A stretch of 64,000 bases of DNA from Bacteriovoracaceae bacterium UBA3083 (GTDB taxonomy: Bacteria; Bdellovibrionota; Bacteriovoracia; Bacteriovoracales; Bacteriovoracaceae). The stretch's first letter is position 1, and each line of letters begins with the position of its first letter. This document shows positions 17,366 to 26,333 of the stretch, piece by piece. The DNA lies in contig DFBJ01000007.1 in the NCBI GenBank assembly GCA_002366565.1, forward strand, positions 186,001 to 250,000, in the 5' to 3' direction. The notes below the pieces were generated by a model, which saw only the letters and a program-made list of their open reading frames with translations, had not been told where the DNA came from and searched no databases. A program made the position numbers and the translations under genes.

Positions 17366-18609
17366 TGACCTCTAATTAGCTCTAATAGTTTAAATAAACC
17401 ACTTCTAGAAAAACGCTCTTTTAATCCAATTCGATCACCTTTGTGATAAACCATTGTTGAAGAGTTTTCATTCTTTGTAGCCCATCCAATTCCTACTGTG
17501 CCCACTGGTTTAGTAGGAGTGCCTCCTCCTGGACCAGCTATGCCAGTGTAGGAAATAGCAATGTCACATTCAAGAGCTTCTCTTGCTCCAAAGGCCATCT
17601 CCTTAGCGCATTCTTCACTTACGGCACCAAAGTTTTCTAAAGTTGAACTCTTAACTTTTAAAATATTAGTTTTAACAGAGTTGGCATAACTGACTATAGA
17701 ACCATAGAAAACACTTGATGATCCTGAAATGTTAGTTATTTTAGAAGAGGTAAGTCCCCCTGTACAAGACTCCGCAAAACCAATCGTGATTTTCTTATCT
17801 GTAGCCTCTTTTACAATCAATTCTTCTAGTTCTAAATTCCCATATTGCCAGACATAATCTTTAAGAGCTGACGCTTCTATAATTGACTTGGCCTTTGAAA
17901 TTGTTTCTTCTTCATTTTCTAGGTTAAAGTAGAGGACTATATCAATACCTAGTAAGTGAGGTAATGAGCTAACTTTTGCAATTTTAGATAAATCATCCCA
18001 AAGTGTAGGACATAGCTCTCCAAATATAACTTCTTCAGGTACACCCTTTGTTCTTATCGAAAATAGAGTTGTCACTTTAAAGTGATCAGAGCTGTAAATT
18101 TCTTTAAGTCTTGGTACAAAAGTATTTTCTACCATTGATTTGAATTCTCTAGGTACACCAGGTGCACTTAAGATAGTCTTTTCACCAGAATTATAGAGAA
18201 GCCCTGGAGCATACCCATTGAGATTATCTAATAGTTCAAAATCTCTAGGGTAGTAATGGTAGGCATTCTTACTTGGAGTCCACTCTTTATCAAACTTTGC
18301 ATAGAGCTTTTTGATTAATTCAATAGAGCTATCATCAAAAATTAGCTCTTTTTGAAAGTGAGCGGCTAAAATATTCTTCGTAATATCATCTTTTGTAGGC
18401 CCGAGACCTCCACTAGTGATAATAATATCCACATTGTTAAATAACTCTGTAATAGAGGATTTAATCTCATTTTCGTTATCGTTAATAATTTTTATTTGCT
18501 TTAACTTAAGCCCCACTGTAGGGAGATAGGTTGCCAACCAGTGACCATTTAGGTCCCTAGTTCTTCCAGCTAAGAGTTCGTCGCCAATTATTAAGAGGGC
18601 ACAGTTCAT
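17362..18609 (-). CDS. cinA: CinA family protein: NMN amidohydrolase / competence-damage inducible
   Basis: 415 aa, full family length. The N-terminal domain (1 to ~170) is MoCF-like with IGDELLAGRTRDLNGHWLA and the signature SGGLGPTKDD. The C-terminal domain (~255-415) is the PncC nicotinamide-nucleotide amidase with FAESCTGGL (Ser nucleophile region), GSIVSYAN and TGIAGPGGGTPTKPVGTVGIG. CinA proteins hydrolyse NMN and/or ADP-ribose in pyridine-nucleotide recycling. The start has an AGGAAG ribosome binding site. Convergent with the kinase-like gene, sharing TTAG at the stops, and divergent from the FAD oxidoreductase gene 66 bp away. Confidence 0.93.
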   Translation of the reverse strand: MNCALLIIGDELLAGRTRDLNGHWLATYLPTVGLKLKQIKIINDNENEIKSSITELFNNVDIIITSGGLGPTKDDITKNILAAHFQKELIFDDSSIELIKKLYAKFDKEWTPSKNAYHYYPRDFELLDNLNGYAPGLLYNSGEKTILSAPGVPREFKSMVENTFVPRLKEIYSSDHFKVTTLFSIRTKGVPEEVIFGELCPTLWDDLSKIAKVSSLPHLLGIDIVLYFNLENEEETISKAKSIIEASALKDYVWQYGNLELEELIVKEATDKKITIGFAESCTGGLTSSKITNISGSSSVFYGSIVSYANSVKTNILKVKSSTLENFGAVSEECAKEMAFGAREALECDIAISYTGIAGPGGGTPTKPVGTVGIGWATKNENSSTMVYHKGDRIGLKERFSRSGLFKLLELIRGH

Positions 18610-18675
18610 ATAACTTCCTAAAAACGTTGATTTGTACTATAAATTATACCCTCAGGCCGACAGTAAGAAAAGTTA

Positions 18676-20250
18676 ATGATAAGAGAAGTTATGTCTAAAA
18701 GAATACAATTTGTTCTCGATTTTGAAGAGGACGTAGAAAAGTACCTAAATAAGCGTCATCCTAAGATGGCGGACTATAGAATATTATCTAAGGCCCTAGA
18801 TGCTAGGGGTTCAAATAGAGGTAAGAGACCTCGCTATAATTATAATGTTGAAATCATTCACCCAGGGGAGAAGTTCTCAGGTAAAACTGAAGAATTTAAG
18901 AATTTAGGTGAATTTAAGAATAAGCCAATCATTATTGGTGCTGGCCCAGGTGGACTCTTCTGTGCTCTACGTCTTGCTGAGTATGGAATTCCTTCTATTG
19001 TTATTGAGCGTGGAGAACGTGCTCATAAGAGAATGAAGCATATTGCTCGTTATTGGCGATATGGAGAGTTTAATACAGAGAATAATGTATGCTACGGAGA
19101 AGGTGGAGCAGGCTTATTTAGTGATGGAAAACTTATCACAAGAGTAAAGTCACCATACGTACAGTATGTGATGAATAGACTTGTAGACTTTGGTGCACCT
19201 GAAGAGACGGCATATGTATCAAATCCTCATTTAGGTTCAAATAAAATTAGAATGTTGATCAATAAGATAAGTGATTCTCTAATCGAGTCTGGTTGTGAAA
19301 TTTATTATAATACTCGTGTTGATGAATTAATTTATGAAGGCGAGAGCGTTACGGGTGTAAAGCTAAGTGATGGTCGTACACTTCATTCTGATAAAGTTGT
19401 TCTGGCCACTGGTCACTCAGCTAAAGAAATGTACAAACACTTAGAGGATAATGCTGTCACAATGGCGCCAAAAGACTTCTCTGTGGGAGTTCGTATTGAA
19501 CATCCTAGGGAATTAATTGATAAGATTCAATATGGTGATTTTGCTGGTAGTTATCTTGGTGCTGCTAGATATCGTTTAAGCTATGAGAATAAGTCGACTC
19601 ATAAAGGGACGTATAGTTTCTGTATGTGTCCAGGCGGATATGTTCTCTCTTCTGGTACAGATGCCGATGGAATAGTTGTTAATGGTATGAGTAACTATGC
19701 AAGGAACTCAAGATGGTCAAACTCAGCTCTCGTAGTTTCTGTGAAGGGTGGAGTAGATTTCACAACTGATAAAGTTCTAAATGGACTTGATTTTCAACGT
19801 AATATAGAGAAAAAAGCATTTGAAGTCTCAACGGAGCTCGCCTCAGGGAAAGAGCTTCCATCTCAAACTTTAAGAGACTTCTTAGATGGAAATATAGGAA
19901 AGACCGCTCTCCCAAAGACTTCTACTCCGTCGGGTATTGTTGAGGCCCAGTTGAGTACAATTCTACCTGACTTTATAACAAAGCACTTAAGAGATGCTCT
20001 ATTGCAATTTGATGAGAGGATGAGTGGTTTTGTATCTAAGAATGCTCTATTACTTGCTCCCGAAACTAGAACATCTGCTCCAGTTACTATACTTAGAGAC
20101 AGAGAGTCTTTAGAGTCAACTTCTCATAAAGGACTATTTCCTTGCGGAGAAGGTGCTGGCCATGCTGGAGGGATTACTTCTGCTGCTGTTGATGGAGTGA
20201 GAATTGCGATGAGCATGATTGCTTCAGAAAAAGAGTATATTCCTAAATAA
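18676..20250 (+). CDS. FAD-dependent oxidoreductase of the uncharacterised COG2509 type
   Basis: 524 aa. A Rossmann dinucleotide motif PIIIGAGPGGLFCALRLAEYG lies near residues 89-109 after an ~85-residue N-terminal domain. It is followed by VIERG, CYGEGGAGLFSDGKL, VLATGHSA and a C-terminal GEGAGHAGGITSAAVDG, which closes the FAD site. This arrangement, with the short N-terminal domain, is that of the widespread uncharacterised FAD-dependent dehydrogenases. Cytosolic, no signal peptide. Two starts are possible: Met1 at 18676 or Met6 at 18691, which has the better AAGAGAAG ribosome binding site. Substrate unknown. Confidence 0.88.
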   Translation: MIREVMSKRIQFVLDFEEDVEKYLNKRHPKMADYRILSKALDARGSNRGKRPRYNYNVEIIHPGEKFSGKTEEFKNLGEFKNKPIIIGAGPGGLFCALRLAEYGIPSIVIERGERAHKRMKHIARYWRYGEFNTENNVCYGEGGAGLFSDGKLITRVKSPYVQYVMNRLVDFGAPEETAYVSNPHLGSNKIRMLINKISDSLIESGCEIYYNTRVDELIYEGESVTGVKLSDGRTLHSDKVVLATGHSAKEMYKHLEDNAVTMAPKDFSVGVRIEHPRELIDKIQYGDFAGSYLGAARYRLSYENKSTHKGTYSFCMCPGGYVLSSGTDADGIVVNGMSNYARNSRWSNSALVVSVKGGVDFTTDKVLNGLDFQRNIEKKAFEVSTELASGKELPSQTLRDFLDGNIGKTALPKTSTPSGIVEAQLSTILPDFITKHLRDALLQFDERMSGFVSKNALLLAPETRTSAPVTILRDRESLESTSHKGLFPCGEGAGHAGGITSAAVDGVRIAMSMIASEKEYIPK

Positions 20251-20280
20251 ACCATGAAAATTCTTTAACTTAGCTTGTCT

Positions 20281-20328
20281 TACAACTCTCTTAATTGCTA
20301 GTTTTATCTCTTCAATTAGGGAGTTGTA
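20281..20328 (+). promoter_or_regulatory. 15-bp RNA hairpin that buries the RND ribosome binding site
   Basis: The arm 20281-20296 (TACAACTCTCTTAATT) pairs with 20314-20328 (AATTAGGGAGTTGTA) with one G-U wobble and one bulged T; the loop is 17 nt. The 3' arm contains the AGGGAG ribosome binding site (20318-20323) and ends at the base immediately before the GTG start. No T-run follows, so it is not a terminator. It should strongly repress translation unless opened. Confidence 0.65.
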
Positions 20329-23300
20329 GTGAAGAAGATTGTTTCATACTTTGTCGATAATAGTTTTATTGTGAATACTCTTAGTTTGAGTATGATTGTT
20401 ATTGGTTTAATATCTTTCTTTTCAATGCAAAGAGATCTCATTCCACAGTGGAAAGATAAGAGAATAAGTATCTCTGCAACTCTACCTGGTGCTACGCCTT
20501 ATCAAGTAGAGCAATATTTAACAACTCCAATCGAAGATGCAATAAAATCTCTCTCGGGTGTAGATAAGTTAATATCGACTTCTTCACCAAGCTCGATGAG
20601 CATCAATTTGAGATTAAAGGATTCTATTCAAGAAGATGAGATTGATGATCTTTATGAGAAGGTGAATTCTATTGTTCTTAATCTTGAAAGAAATCTTCCT
20701 GCAGAAACAGAGAACTTATCTGTTATCAATCATAAAGTCTCTAGGTTTTGGTTTACAACTTTAGCAGTATTGAATTTCGATGAAACGAATTCAAGTCATC
20801 AAAAATGGCTGAATAATACAGAGAGATCTTTATCGAAGATTAATGGTGTTGTTGAAATATCAAATTGGACTTCTAGGCCTCATATTTATATTAAATTTGA
20901 TCAAGAAAAACTTGCTCGATATCAAATCGAGATCGATGAAATTAGAAATAATATAATAAAACGTTTTGCATTTCTTCCCCTTGGGACAATCACGAAAAAT
21001 GGTGTTGATGTCAGTGTGGAAATAGAGAATGATGTTCGAGGAATAAAAGATATCGAAGATACTATTATAAATGCTAATGCTAGTGGGAAAGTATTAAGAG
21101 TAAAAGATATAGCAAATGTTGAATATAAAATTGATGAAAAAGAAACTATTGGATTTACGAATGGTAGTCCAGCGGCATCTTTAGTATTATTCAAAGATGT
21201 AGATTCTGACATTATTACAATGAAGCAAGATCTGGAAAAGGTTCTTTTAAAGTTGAATAAAGATACTCCTGGTAATCTAAAAATTATTCTTACTAGTGAT
21301 GGACCTTCATTTATTCAAAAACAATTAAAAGTCTTAAACTCAAATGGAATCATGGGAGGGATCCTCGTAATCCTTATCCTGTTTGTTTTCTTTGGGATTA
21401 AGAGTTCATTGATGACAAGTTTTGGATTACCTCTATCTTATCTCGCAACATTTACTGTCTTAAAGCTTCTGGGAATAAATATTGATTTGATCTCTGTTGT
21501 TGGAATGCTACTTATTGTGGGAATCTTAGTTGATGATGCAATAATAGTTTCTGAGCTCTATATGCAAAAACTTGAATCAGGAATTGCACCGAGACAAGCA
21601 GCAATTGAGTCATCATTAGAGACTATGGTTCCAATTTTTGGTACTGTTATTACAACTGTGATTGCTTTCGCTCCAATATTATTTTCTCAGTCAAGCTTAG
21701 CGGATATTCTCTTAGCTATACCGTGGGTTGTTATCGCAGCCCTCTCTATGAGCCTACTTGAGTGTTTCTTTATATTACCTAACCACTTGGCTCACTTTGT
21801 AAAAAAACCGGTTAGACATAAAGAGTTTTCTATTTTTAATAAGCTTACTCGTTTATATAGCACTGCCTTATCTTTTGCTCTTAAGTGGAGATACTTAGTT
21901 CTAGTATTTCTCTTAGGGTCTCTCGTCGGAACATTTGTTCTCACTAAAGAGAAGGTACCGTTTAAGTTTAATCTTAGAATTGGTAGTGAAAGAGTTAAAA
22001 TTGATGTTGTTCTTAAAGAGTCTGAATCTTTAAAGGATACTGAAGAACAATTGAGACCTCTTCATGAATTTTTAAATACTATTGATAAGTCAAAGTATTC
22101 TTATATTACATCTAGACTTGGTCGAAATTGGTATAATGGGATAGAGCAAGTGGGTTATAAGTATGCAGGTATAAGCATACGTTTTTCACAAGTTGATGAT
22201 CTTGCACTTGAGCATAAAGAGGAAATCATTAAGCTCATTGAAGCAGAGATGTCATCTCTTAAGACTTCTAGTTTTGAAGTACTAAGTCTTAAAACAGAAA
22301 AAGAAGGTTATGAAGATAAAAAAGAAAACTCATTTAAACTTTCTAGCTTTGTTGAAGGTAATGTTAGAGATGAGGAAGTTATATCTAAGGTTAAATTAAT
22401 ATTTTCAAAAATTTCAGGGATTAAAGACGTTTATATTGATCCTGACCTTATCGCAACAACTTGGATGTTTGAACCTGATAAAGTAGCTCTCTATAGCTAT
22501 GGTATGAGCCCTATAGAGTTGAGTTCAAAGGTTCAAGGCTTTGTTAGAAAAAGACATATTAAAGAATTCCGTCATAATGGAGAAGTTGTAAATATATATG
22601 GATATATTGAAGACGGTAAGAAGCTCACTTATGAACAACTTAATGGTCTAACTATTAATGTTGGTAACGGGCAGAAAGTTAAATTGAAGGATTTAGGAGA
22701 GTGGAAAACTGTTAAGTCTCTTAAGAGTATTGAGCATGAGGATGGGAAGAGGGCGCTGAACTTTGACTTAACTTATGATGAAAAGATTCTAAAGAAAGAA
22801 AAAATAGAAGAGCTTGTAAAAGAAAAGTTTCCAGAGATTAAATCTTTAGTTCCTGGAGTTAGCTTTGCTTTAGAAGATGCAGACTTACAAGAAAGTAAAA
22901 ACTCTAAGGCTATGTCAAGAATGATGATCACTTGTGTTTTTTTGATACTTTTTGTTCTTGCATTAATTTTAAAGTCTTTTGTTCAGCCTATTATTATCGG
23001 TCTTGCTATACCTTTTGGTCTAATTGGAATCGTTTGGGCATTTTACTTCCACTCTCTACCAATTGATGTGATGGGAATGGTTGGTGTTATGGGAATGGCC
23101 GGAGTTGTTGTTAATGATTCATTAATTATGGTGACTACTATTAATAATAAAAAACAAAAAATATGGCAGCTTAGTCGTGATGATATAAGAGAAGGAGCAG
23201 TCAGTAGGTTTAGAGCTATTATTCTAACTTCTATTACTACGCTCGGTGGAGTTTTTCCTATGGCCTATGGTCTCGGTGGTGACAGTGGCTTTACTCGACC

Positions 23301-23538
23301 ACTCGCTTTATCTATGGGGTGGGGATTATTATTTGCGACAGGTTTAACATTATTTGCGCTTCCTTCACTACTTGAAATTCAGAGAGATTCATGGAGTTTA
23401 TTAAAGAAGATTTCTTATTTTCATAATTATTTTAAAGTAGATATTATCTCTGAAGACTTGGAAGCTGATTGTAATGAGAGTATAGTTTCTATAGGTCATT
23501 CTTCAAAAGATTCTATTACTGAGGATCAGCTTCAGTAA
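20329..23538 (+). CDS. RND superfamily efflux transporter permease (AcrB/HAE1-like)
   Basis: 1069 aa, normal RND length. It has the internal duplication of this family: a first membrane helix (residues ~12-30), a porter domain containing LPGATPYQVEQYLTTPIEDAIKSLSGV, six helices from ~335 to 490 with GILVDDAIIVSE (proton-relay Asp pair), a second helix around 530, a second porter domain, and a final helix bundle with GMAGVVVNDSLI. It would use the proton gradient to export substrates across the inner membrane. No membrane-fusion protein or TolC gene lies next to it, so partners must be encoded elsewhere. The start is GTG at 20329, with AGGGAG locked in a hairpin, so translation is probably controlled. 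Followed 70 bp later by the CoA-transferase gene. Confidence 0.92.
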   Translation: MKKIVSYFVDNSFIVNTLSLSMIVIGLISFFSMQRDLIPQWKDKRISISATLPGATPYQVEQYLTTPIEDAIKSLSGVDKLISTSSPSSMSINLRLKDSIQEDEIDDLYEKVNSIVLNLERNLPAETENLSVINHKVSRFWFTTLAVLNFDETNSSHQKWLNNTERSLSKINGVVEISNWTSRPHIYIKFDQEKLARYQIEIDEIRNNIIKRFAFLPLGTITKNGVDVSVEIENDVRGIKDIEDTIINANASGKVLRVKDIANVEYKIDEKETIGFTNGSPAASLVLFKDVDSDIITMKQDLEKVLLKLNKDTPGNLKIILTSDGPSFIQKQLKVLNSNGIMGGILVILILFVFFGIKSSLMTSFGLPLSYLATFTVLKLLGINIDLISVVGMLLIVGILVDDAIIVSELYMQKLESGIAPRQAAIESSLETMVPIFGTVITTVIAFAPILFSQSSLADILLAIPWVVIAALSMSLLECFFILPNHLAHFVKKPVRHKEFSIFNKLTRLYSTALSFALKWRYLVLVFLLGSLVGTFVLTKEKVPFKFNLRIGSERVKIDVVLKESESLKDTEEQLRPLHEFLNTIDKSKYSYITSRLGRNWYNGIEQVGYKYAGISIRFSQVDDLALEHKEEIIKLIEAEMSSLKTSSFEVLSLKTEKEGYEDKKENSFKLSSFVEGNVRDEEVISKVKLIFSKISGIKDVYIDPDLIATTWMFEPDKVALYSYGMSPIELSSKVQGFVRKRHIKEFRHNGEVVNIYGYIEDGKKLTYEQLNGLTINVGNGQKVKLKDLGEWKTVKSLKSIEHEDGKRALNFDLTYDEKILKKEKIEELVKEKFPEIKSLVPGVSFALEDADLQESKNSKAMSRMMITCVFLILFVLALILKSFVQPIIIGLAIPFGLIGIVWAFYFHSLPIDVMGMVGVMGMAGVVVNDSLIMVTTINNKKQKIWQLSRDDIREGAVSRFRAIILTSITTLGGVFPMAYGLGGDSGFTRPLALSMGWGLLFATGLTLFALPSLLEIQRDSWSLLKKISYFHNYFKVDIISEDLEADCNESIVSIGHSSKDSITEDQLQ

Positions 23539-23608
23539 ATTGAGTAAAGTATCATCTGGATTTGGCCTACTTAGATTATTGTCTAAGTATGTTTGATATT
23601 GAGGTGTT

Positions 23609-24886
23609 ATGAAATTTAGTAATATTGAAGACGTTTTAGACATAATTCAAAATAATTCAAATGTTTTTATTCACGGTGCTGATGCAACTCCTAAACTTTT
23701 CTTAAATAAGCTATTAGAAAGATGTTCTAATGATAAGTTAACGGGGCTTTCGCTGTATCATCTTCATACTCACTTTGATATGGACGAGTATATCGATAAA
23801 TTAAAAGGCAAAGTAAAATTTAAATGCTTTTTTATTGGCACAAATTTACGTAAACACTTCGACTTCGATACTGTTGATTATATTCCATGTTTTCTTTCTG
23901 AAATTCCTATTCTTTTTGCTAATGGTCATTGTCCACTTGATGTTTGTGTTATCCAAGTTTCTCCGCCCGATAAGCATGGTTATGTAACTCTAGGAACTTC
24001 AGTTGATGTCACTAAGTCTGCCGTTGATCATGCAAAAATTGTTATTGCTCAGGTAAATAAAAATATGCCAAGAGTACACGGTGATGGTTCTATACATTTA
24101 TCTGAAATAGACCACCTGATTGAGAGTGATGAGATCTTATATACTGAAAAGTGCATGTCTCAAACTCCTGATGAGCTTCATATAGGAAGTCTTATCTCTT
24201 CTCTCATTGAAGATAGATCAACTATACAATGTGGGATTGGAAGTATTCCTGATGCCGTTATGAAGTCTCTACTTGGACATAAGGACTTAAGCCTTCATAG
24301 TGAGATGTGGACAAATGGTGCTATGGAACTAATAAAGAGCGGTGTTGTTACTAATAAATTCAAACAAATCATGCCTGGAAAGTCTGTTGCAAGTTTTCTT
24401 GTAGGTGATAAGGAACTGCATGAGTTTGTTGATGACAATGAAAATGTTCTTTTAAGAACATCTGACTATGTAAATAACCCTGCAAATATAAAACTTAATG
24501 ATCGTTCATGTGCTATTAATAGTGCAGTAGAAGTAGACTTAACTGGACAGATTTGTGCTGATTCCATAGGTAGTAGAATTATCTCTGGAGTTGGAGGACA
24601 AATGGACTTTATGAGAGGTGCATTTCTATCTAAACAAGGGAAGGCCATTATTGCGATAAACTCTCGTGCAAGAAGAGGTCAATCAAAGATTGTCTCTAGA
24701 TTAAAGTATGGTGCTGGTGTTGTAACCACTAGGGCCCACGCAGATTATATAGTGACTGAGAATGGTGTTGCTAACTTGCGAGGTCTATCATTGAATGAAC
24801 GTGCAAAAGCTATGATTTCAATTGCCCATCCTGATGATCAAGAACAATTAGACAGTGAGTGGTTTAATATAAGAAAAAACTTCTAA
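23609..24886 (+). CDS. Acetyl-CoA hydrolase / CoA-transferase family protein
   Basis: 425 aa, typical of the Cat1/4-hydroxybutyrate CoA-transferase family. Landmarks are SPPDKHGYVTLGTSVD, an N-terminal-lobe end QTPDELHIG, then the C-terminal lobe with QCGIGSIPDAV, LHSEMWTNGAMEL carrying the likely catalytic Glu232, GVGGQMDFMRGAF and TENGVANLRG. Such enzymes move CoA between acyl-CoA and an acid (acetate, succinate, butyrate derivatives) through a glutamyl-CoA intermediate, or hydrolyse acetyl-CoA. Cytosolic. A GAGGTG ribosome binding site precedes the ATG. The gene ends at a strong terminator. Donor and acceptor cannot be read from the sequence. Confidence 0.9.
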   Translation: MKFSNIEDVLDIIQNNSNVFIHGADATPKLFLNKLLERCSNDKLTGLSLYHLHTHFDMDEYIDKLKGKVKFKCFFIGTNLRKHFDFDTVDYIPCFLSEIPILFANGHCPLDVCVIQVSPPDKHGYVTLGTSVDVTKSAVDHAKIVIAQVNKNMPRVHGDGSIHLSEIDHLIESDEILYTEKCMSQTPDELHIGSLISSLIEDRSTIQCGIGSIPDAVMKSLLGHKDLSLHSEMWTNGAMELIKSGVVTNKFKQIMPGKSVASFLVGDKELHEFVDDNENVLLRTSDYVNNPANIKLNDRSCAINSAVEVDLTGQICADSIGSRIISGVGGQMDFMRGAFLSKQGKAIIAINSRARRGQSKIVSRLKYGAGVVTTRAHADYIVTENGVANLRGLSLNERAKAMISIAHPDDQEQLDSEWFNIRKNF

Positions 24887-24892
24887 AAACAA

Positions 24893-24921
24893 AAAAGGCC
24901 CAACTTTAGCTGGGCCCTTTT
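24893..24921. terminator. Bidirectional terminator between CoA-transferase and small exoprotein gene
   Basis: GGCCCA (24897-24902) pairs with TGGGCC (24911-24916), flanked by A-run and T-run so that both strands end in U-tracts. A second perfect hairpin, CTTCAAC-TTTA-GTTGAAG (24940-24957), follows without a T-run. Confidence 0.85.
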
Positions 24922-24967
24922 CTTGAGGTTAGGGGATGTCTTCAACTTTAGTTGAAGGCTGACTTAA

Positions 24968-25315
24968 TTAGTTTGAATCATTGTCTTGAGGAGCTCTTTC
25001 ATCTTCCTTAGGTGCTTTAAATTTTGTTCCACCTTCTACTTGGAAAACATATTCGATCTCTTCTGGGTAATAGATTTCACCATCTTTCATTTCGATAAAA
25101 TCTTTCTTGATAACTTCAGCTGCATTCACAATTCTTTCTCTAGAATCACCTAGATTGCCTGCTTTTAATACTTCTCCACGAAAGGTTTGAAATCCTGCAG
25201 CTCTAGTCGCTGGACTAATTTGCTTTACAGAGATCTTTTGAATTTTTGCATGTGACATTTCTGTTGCAGCAAAGACCACTATCGTTGTGAATAATATTGC
25301 TTTTAAAATTTCCAT
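24968..25315 (-). CDS. Small exported protein, 115 aa
   Basis: A signal peptide (MEILKAILFTTIVVFAATEMSHA) is followed by an ~92-residue mature protein with basic and aromatic segments (KIQKISVKQISPATRAAGFQTFRGEVLKAG) and an acidic, disordered tail (KEDERAPQDNDSN). No cysteine in the mature part and no known domain recognised. An AAGGGAG ribosome binding site precedes the ATG. It is monocistronic, between a terminator and a sigma-54-type promoter (25414-25429). Function unknown. Confidence 0.65.
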   Translation of the reverse strand: MEILKAILFTTIVVFAATEMSHAKIQKISVKQISPATRAAGFQTFRGEVLKAGNLGDSRERIVNAAEVIKKDFIEMKDGEIYYPEEIEYVFQVEGGTKFKAPKEDERAPQDNDSN

Positions 25316-25413
25316 AGCGTACTCCCTTAGGTTCCCATTCTTTGGGATTTCCTTCGCGAACTTCCTTTTCCGCTATTTCTGACCAACTCCTTTGATCTGT
25401 TTGTCTTACTTAT

Positions 25414-25429
25414 TACAAGTGGCGTGCCA
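25414..25429 (-). promoter_or_regulatory. Sigma-54-type promoter for the 115-aa exoprotein gene
   Basis: On the minus strand, TGGCACGCCACTTGTA matches the consensus at 11 of 12 positions: a perfect TGGCACG, a 4-bp gap, then TTGTA instead of TTGCA. The GG is 10 bp from GT rather than GC. A start near 25402 gives an ~87-nt leader. Confidence 0.55.
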
Positions 25430-25492
25430 AAAAACAGGATAGTGTATACGATTTAAGTAGCTGTAATTGCATAGGCCTGTAAGTGTCACTTC

Positions 25493-25581
25493 GTACCGGT
25501 GCCAATGCGGCACTGCGCCGTGGTGGTGCTATGGCACTTATTACTGCAGAATACATAGAAATAGTTTATCCTGTACCGGTG
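25493..25581 (+). repeat. 9-bp direct repeat GTACCGGTG bounding a GC-richer segment
   Basis: GTACCGGTG occurs at 25493-25501 and 25573-25581, 80 bp apart, and the second copy ends on the GTG start of the solute-binding protein gene. The first half of the enclosed sequence (25502-25540) is clearly richer in G+C than its surroundings. A short palindrome AAGTGTCACTT (25481-25491) precedes it. This could be a small insertion with target duplication or a structured leader. Confidence 0.4.
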
Positions 25582-26301
25582 AAGTATCTACTAATTATTC
25601 TATTTCTCTATTCTTCAGCTCTAATAGCAAAAGAGTTTAAGTGTGGAATGGCCGAAGGCTATGCTCCTTTTCAATATGTTGTAAAAGGTAAGGGGGCGGG
25701 GATAGATATGGAAATAGTAAAAGTATTTAATAAGATTGGTCCTCATAAAATAATTGTAAGTACTGGTCATTGGGATGACCTTGTCGCAGAGCTTTTTCAT
25801 ACTAAAAGAATAGATTGTCTCATTGGTATGGAAAAGTCGTCACGAAGAGAAGATATTTTTACTTTTTCAAATGTTGTCTACCAGAGAGAGTCTTCTATCA
25901 TCCTAAGAGAAGATAGTTCTATTTCTAAGCTTACTTCTCTTAAGGGTAAATTGGTTTGTGGTGATAAAGATTCGCCGGTTGAGTCTTATTTACTTGGTCT
26001 AGAGAAAATTAGTATGCGTGTTATCTATATGGAAACAAAAGAAAAGTGTATGGTTGCATTACGAGACGGCCTAGTCTCAGCTGCAATATTGCCTGACAAA
26101 GTGTCTAATTTCTTAGGTCCCAAACTTGGCTTTAAGACTAAAGAGATACTTGATAGAGATTTTTTTTCAGATGTAGGATTTGCATTTAAGAAAAGTGACG
26201 ATATTGACTTAACTAATTTTAACGCTCAATTGCTTAAGTTACATCATTCAAAGTCTTTTATAAATTTATTGAAGAAAAAAAATATAAAGGTGTCTAGGTA
26301 A
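25579..26301 (+). CDS. Periplasmic amino-acid-type solute-binding protein (family 3 fold)
   Basis: 240 aa from the GTG at 25579, chosen because it starts a classic signal peptide (VKYLLIILFLYSSALIA). The frame is open 32 codons further upstream through the GC-richer segment, and no good ribosome binding site is seen for any start. The mature protein follows the SBP_bac_3 pattern: CGMAEGYAPFQYV, GAGIDMEIVKVFNK, a WDDLVAELFHTKRIDCLIGMEKSSRREDIFTFS segment, then a hinge and second lobe with DVGFAFKK. No permease or ATPase lies beside it, so it may be an orphan sensor or binding protein. The stop codon lies in the loop of the terminator at 26286-26321. Confidence 0.75.
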   Translation: MKYLLIILFLYSSALIAKEFKCGMAEGYAPFQYVVKGKGAGIDMEIVKVFNKIGPHKIIVSTGHWDDLVAELFHTKRIDCLIGMEKSSRREDIFTFSNVVYQRESSIILREDSSISKLTSLKGKLVCGDKDSPVESYLLGLEKISMRVIYMETKEKCMVALRDGLVSAAILPDKVSNFLGPKLGFKTKEILDRDFFSDVGFAFKKSDDIDLTNFNAQLLKLHHSKSFINLLKKKNIKVSR

Positions 26302-26321
26302 TAATATCTGACACCTTTTTT
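26286..26321. terminator. Terminator after the solute-binding protein gene
   Basis: AAAGGTGTC (26286-26294) pairs with GACACCTTT (26310-26318) around a 15-nt loop containing the TAA stop, followed by T's. In the minus direction the stem is followed by a long T-run as well, so it can also end the 28123-to-26334 transcript. Confidence 0.8.
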
Positions 26322-26333
26322 ATTAATTTAAAA

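Noticed and set aside
24940..24957. Perfect hairpin CTTCAAC-TTTA-GTTGAAG as a separate terminator
   Set aside because: It has no T-run on either strand; the neighbouring GGCCCA/TGGGCC hairpin is the likely terminator.
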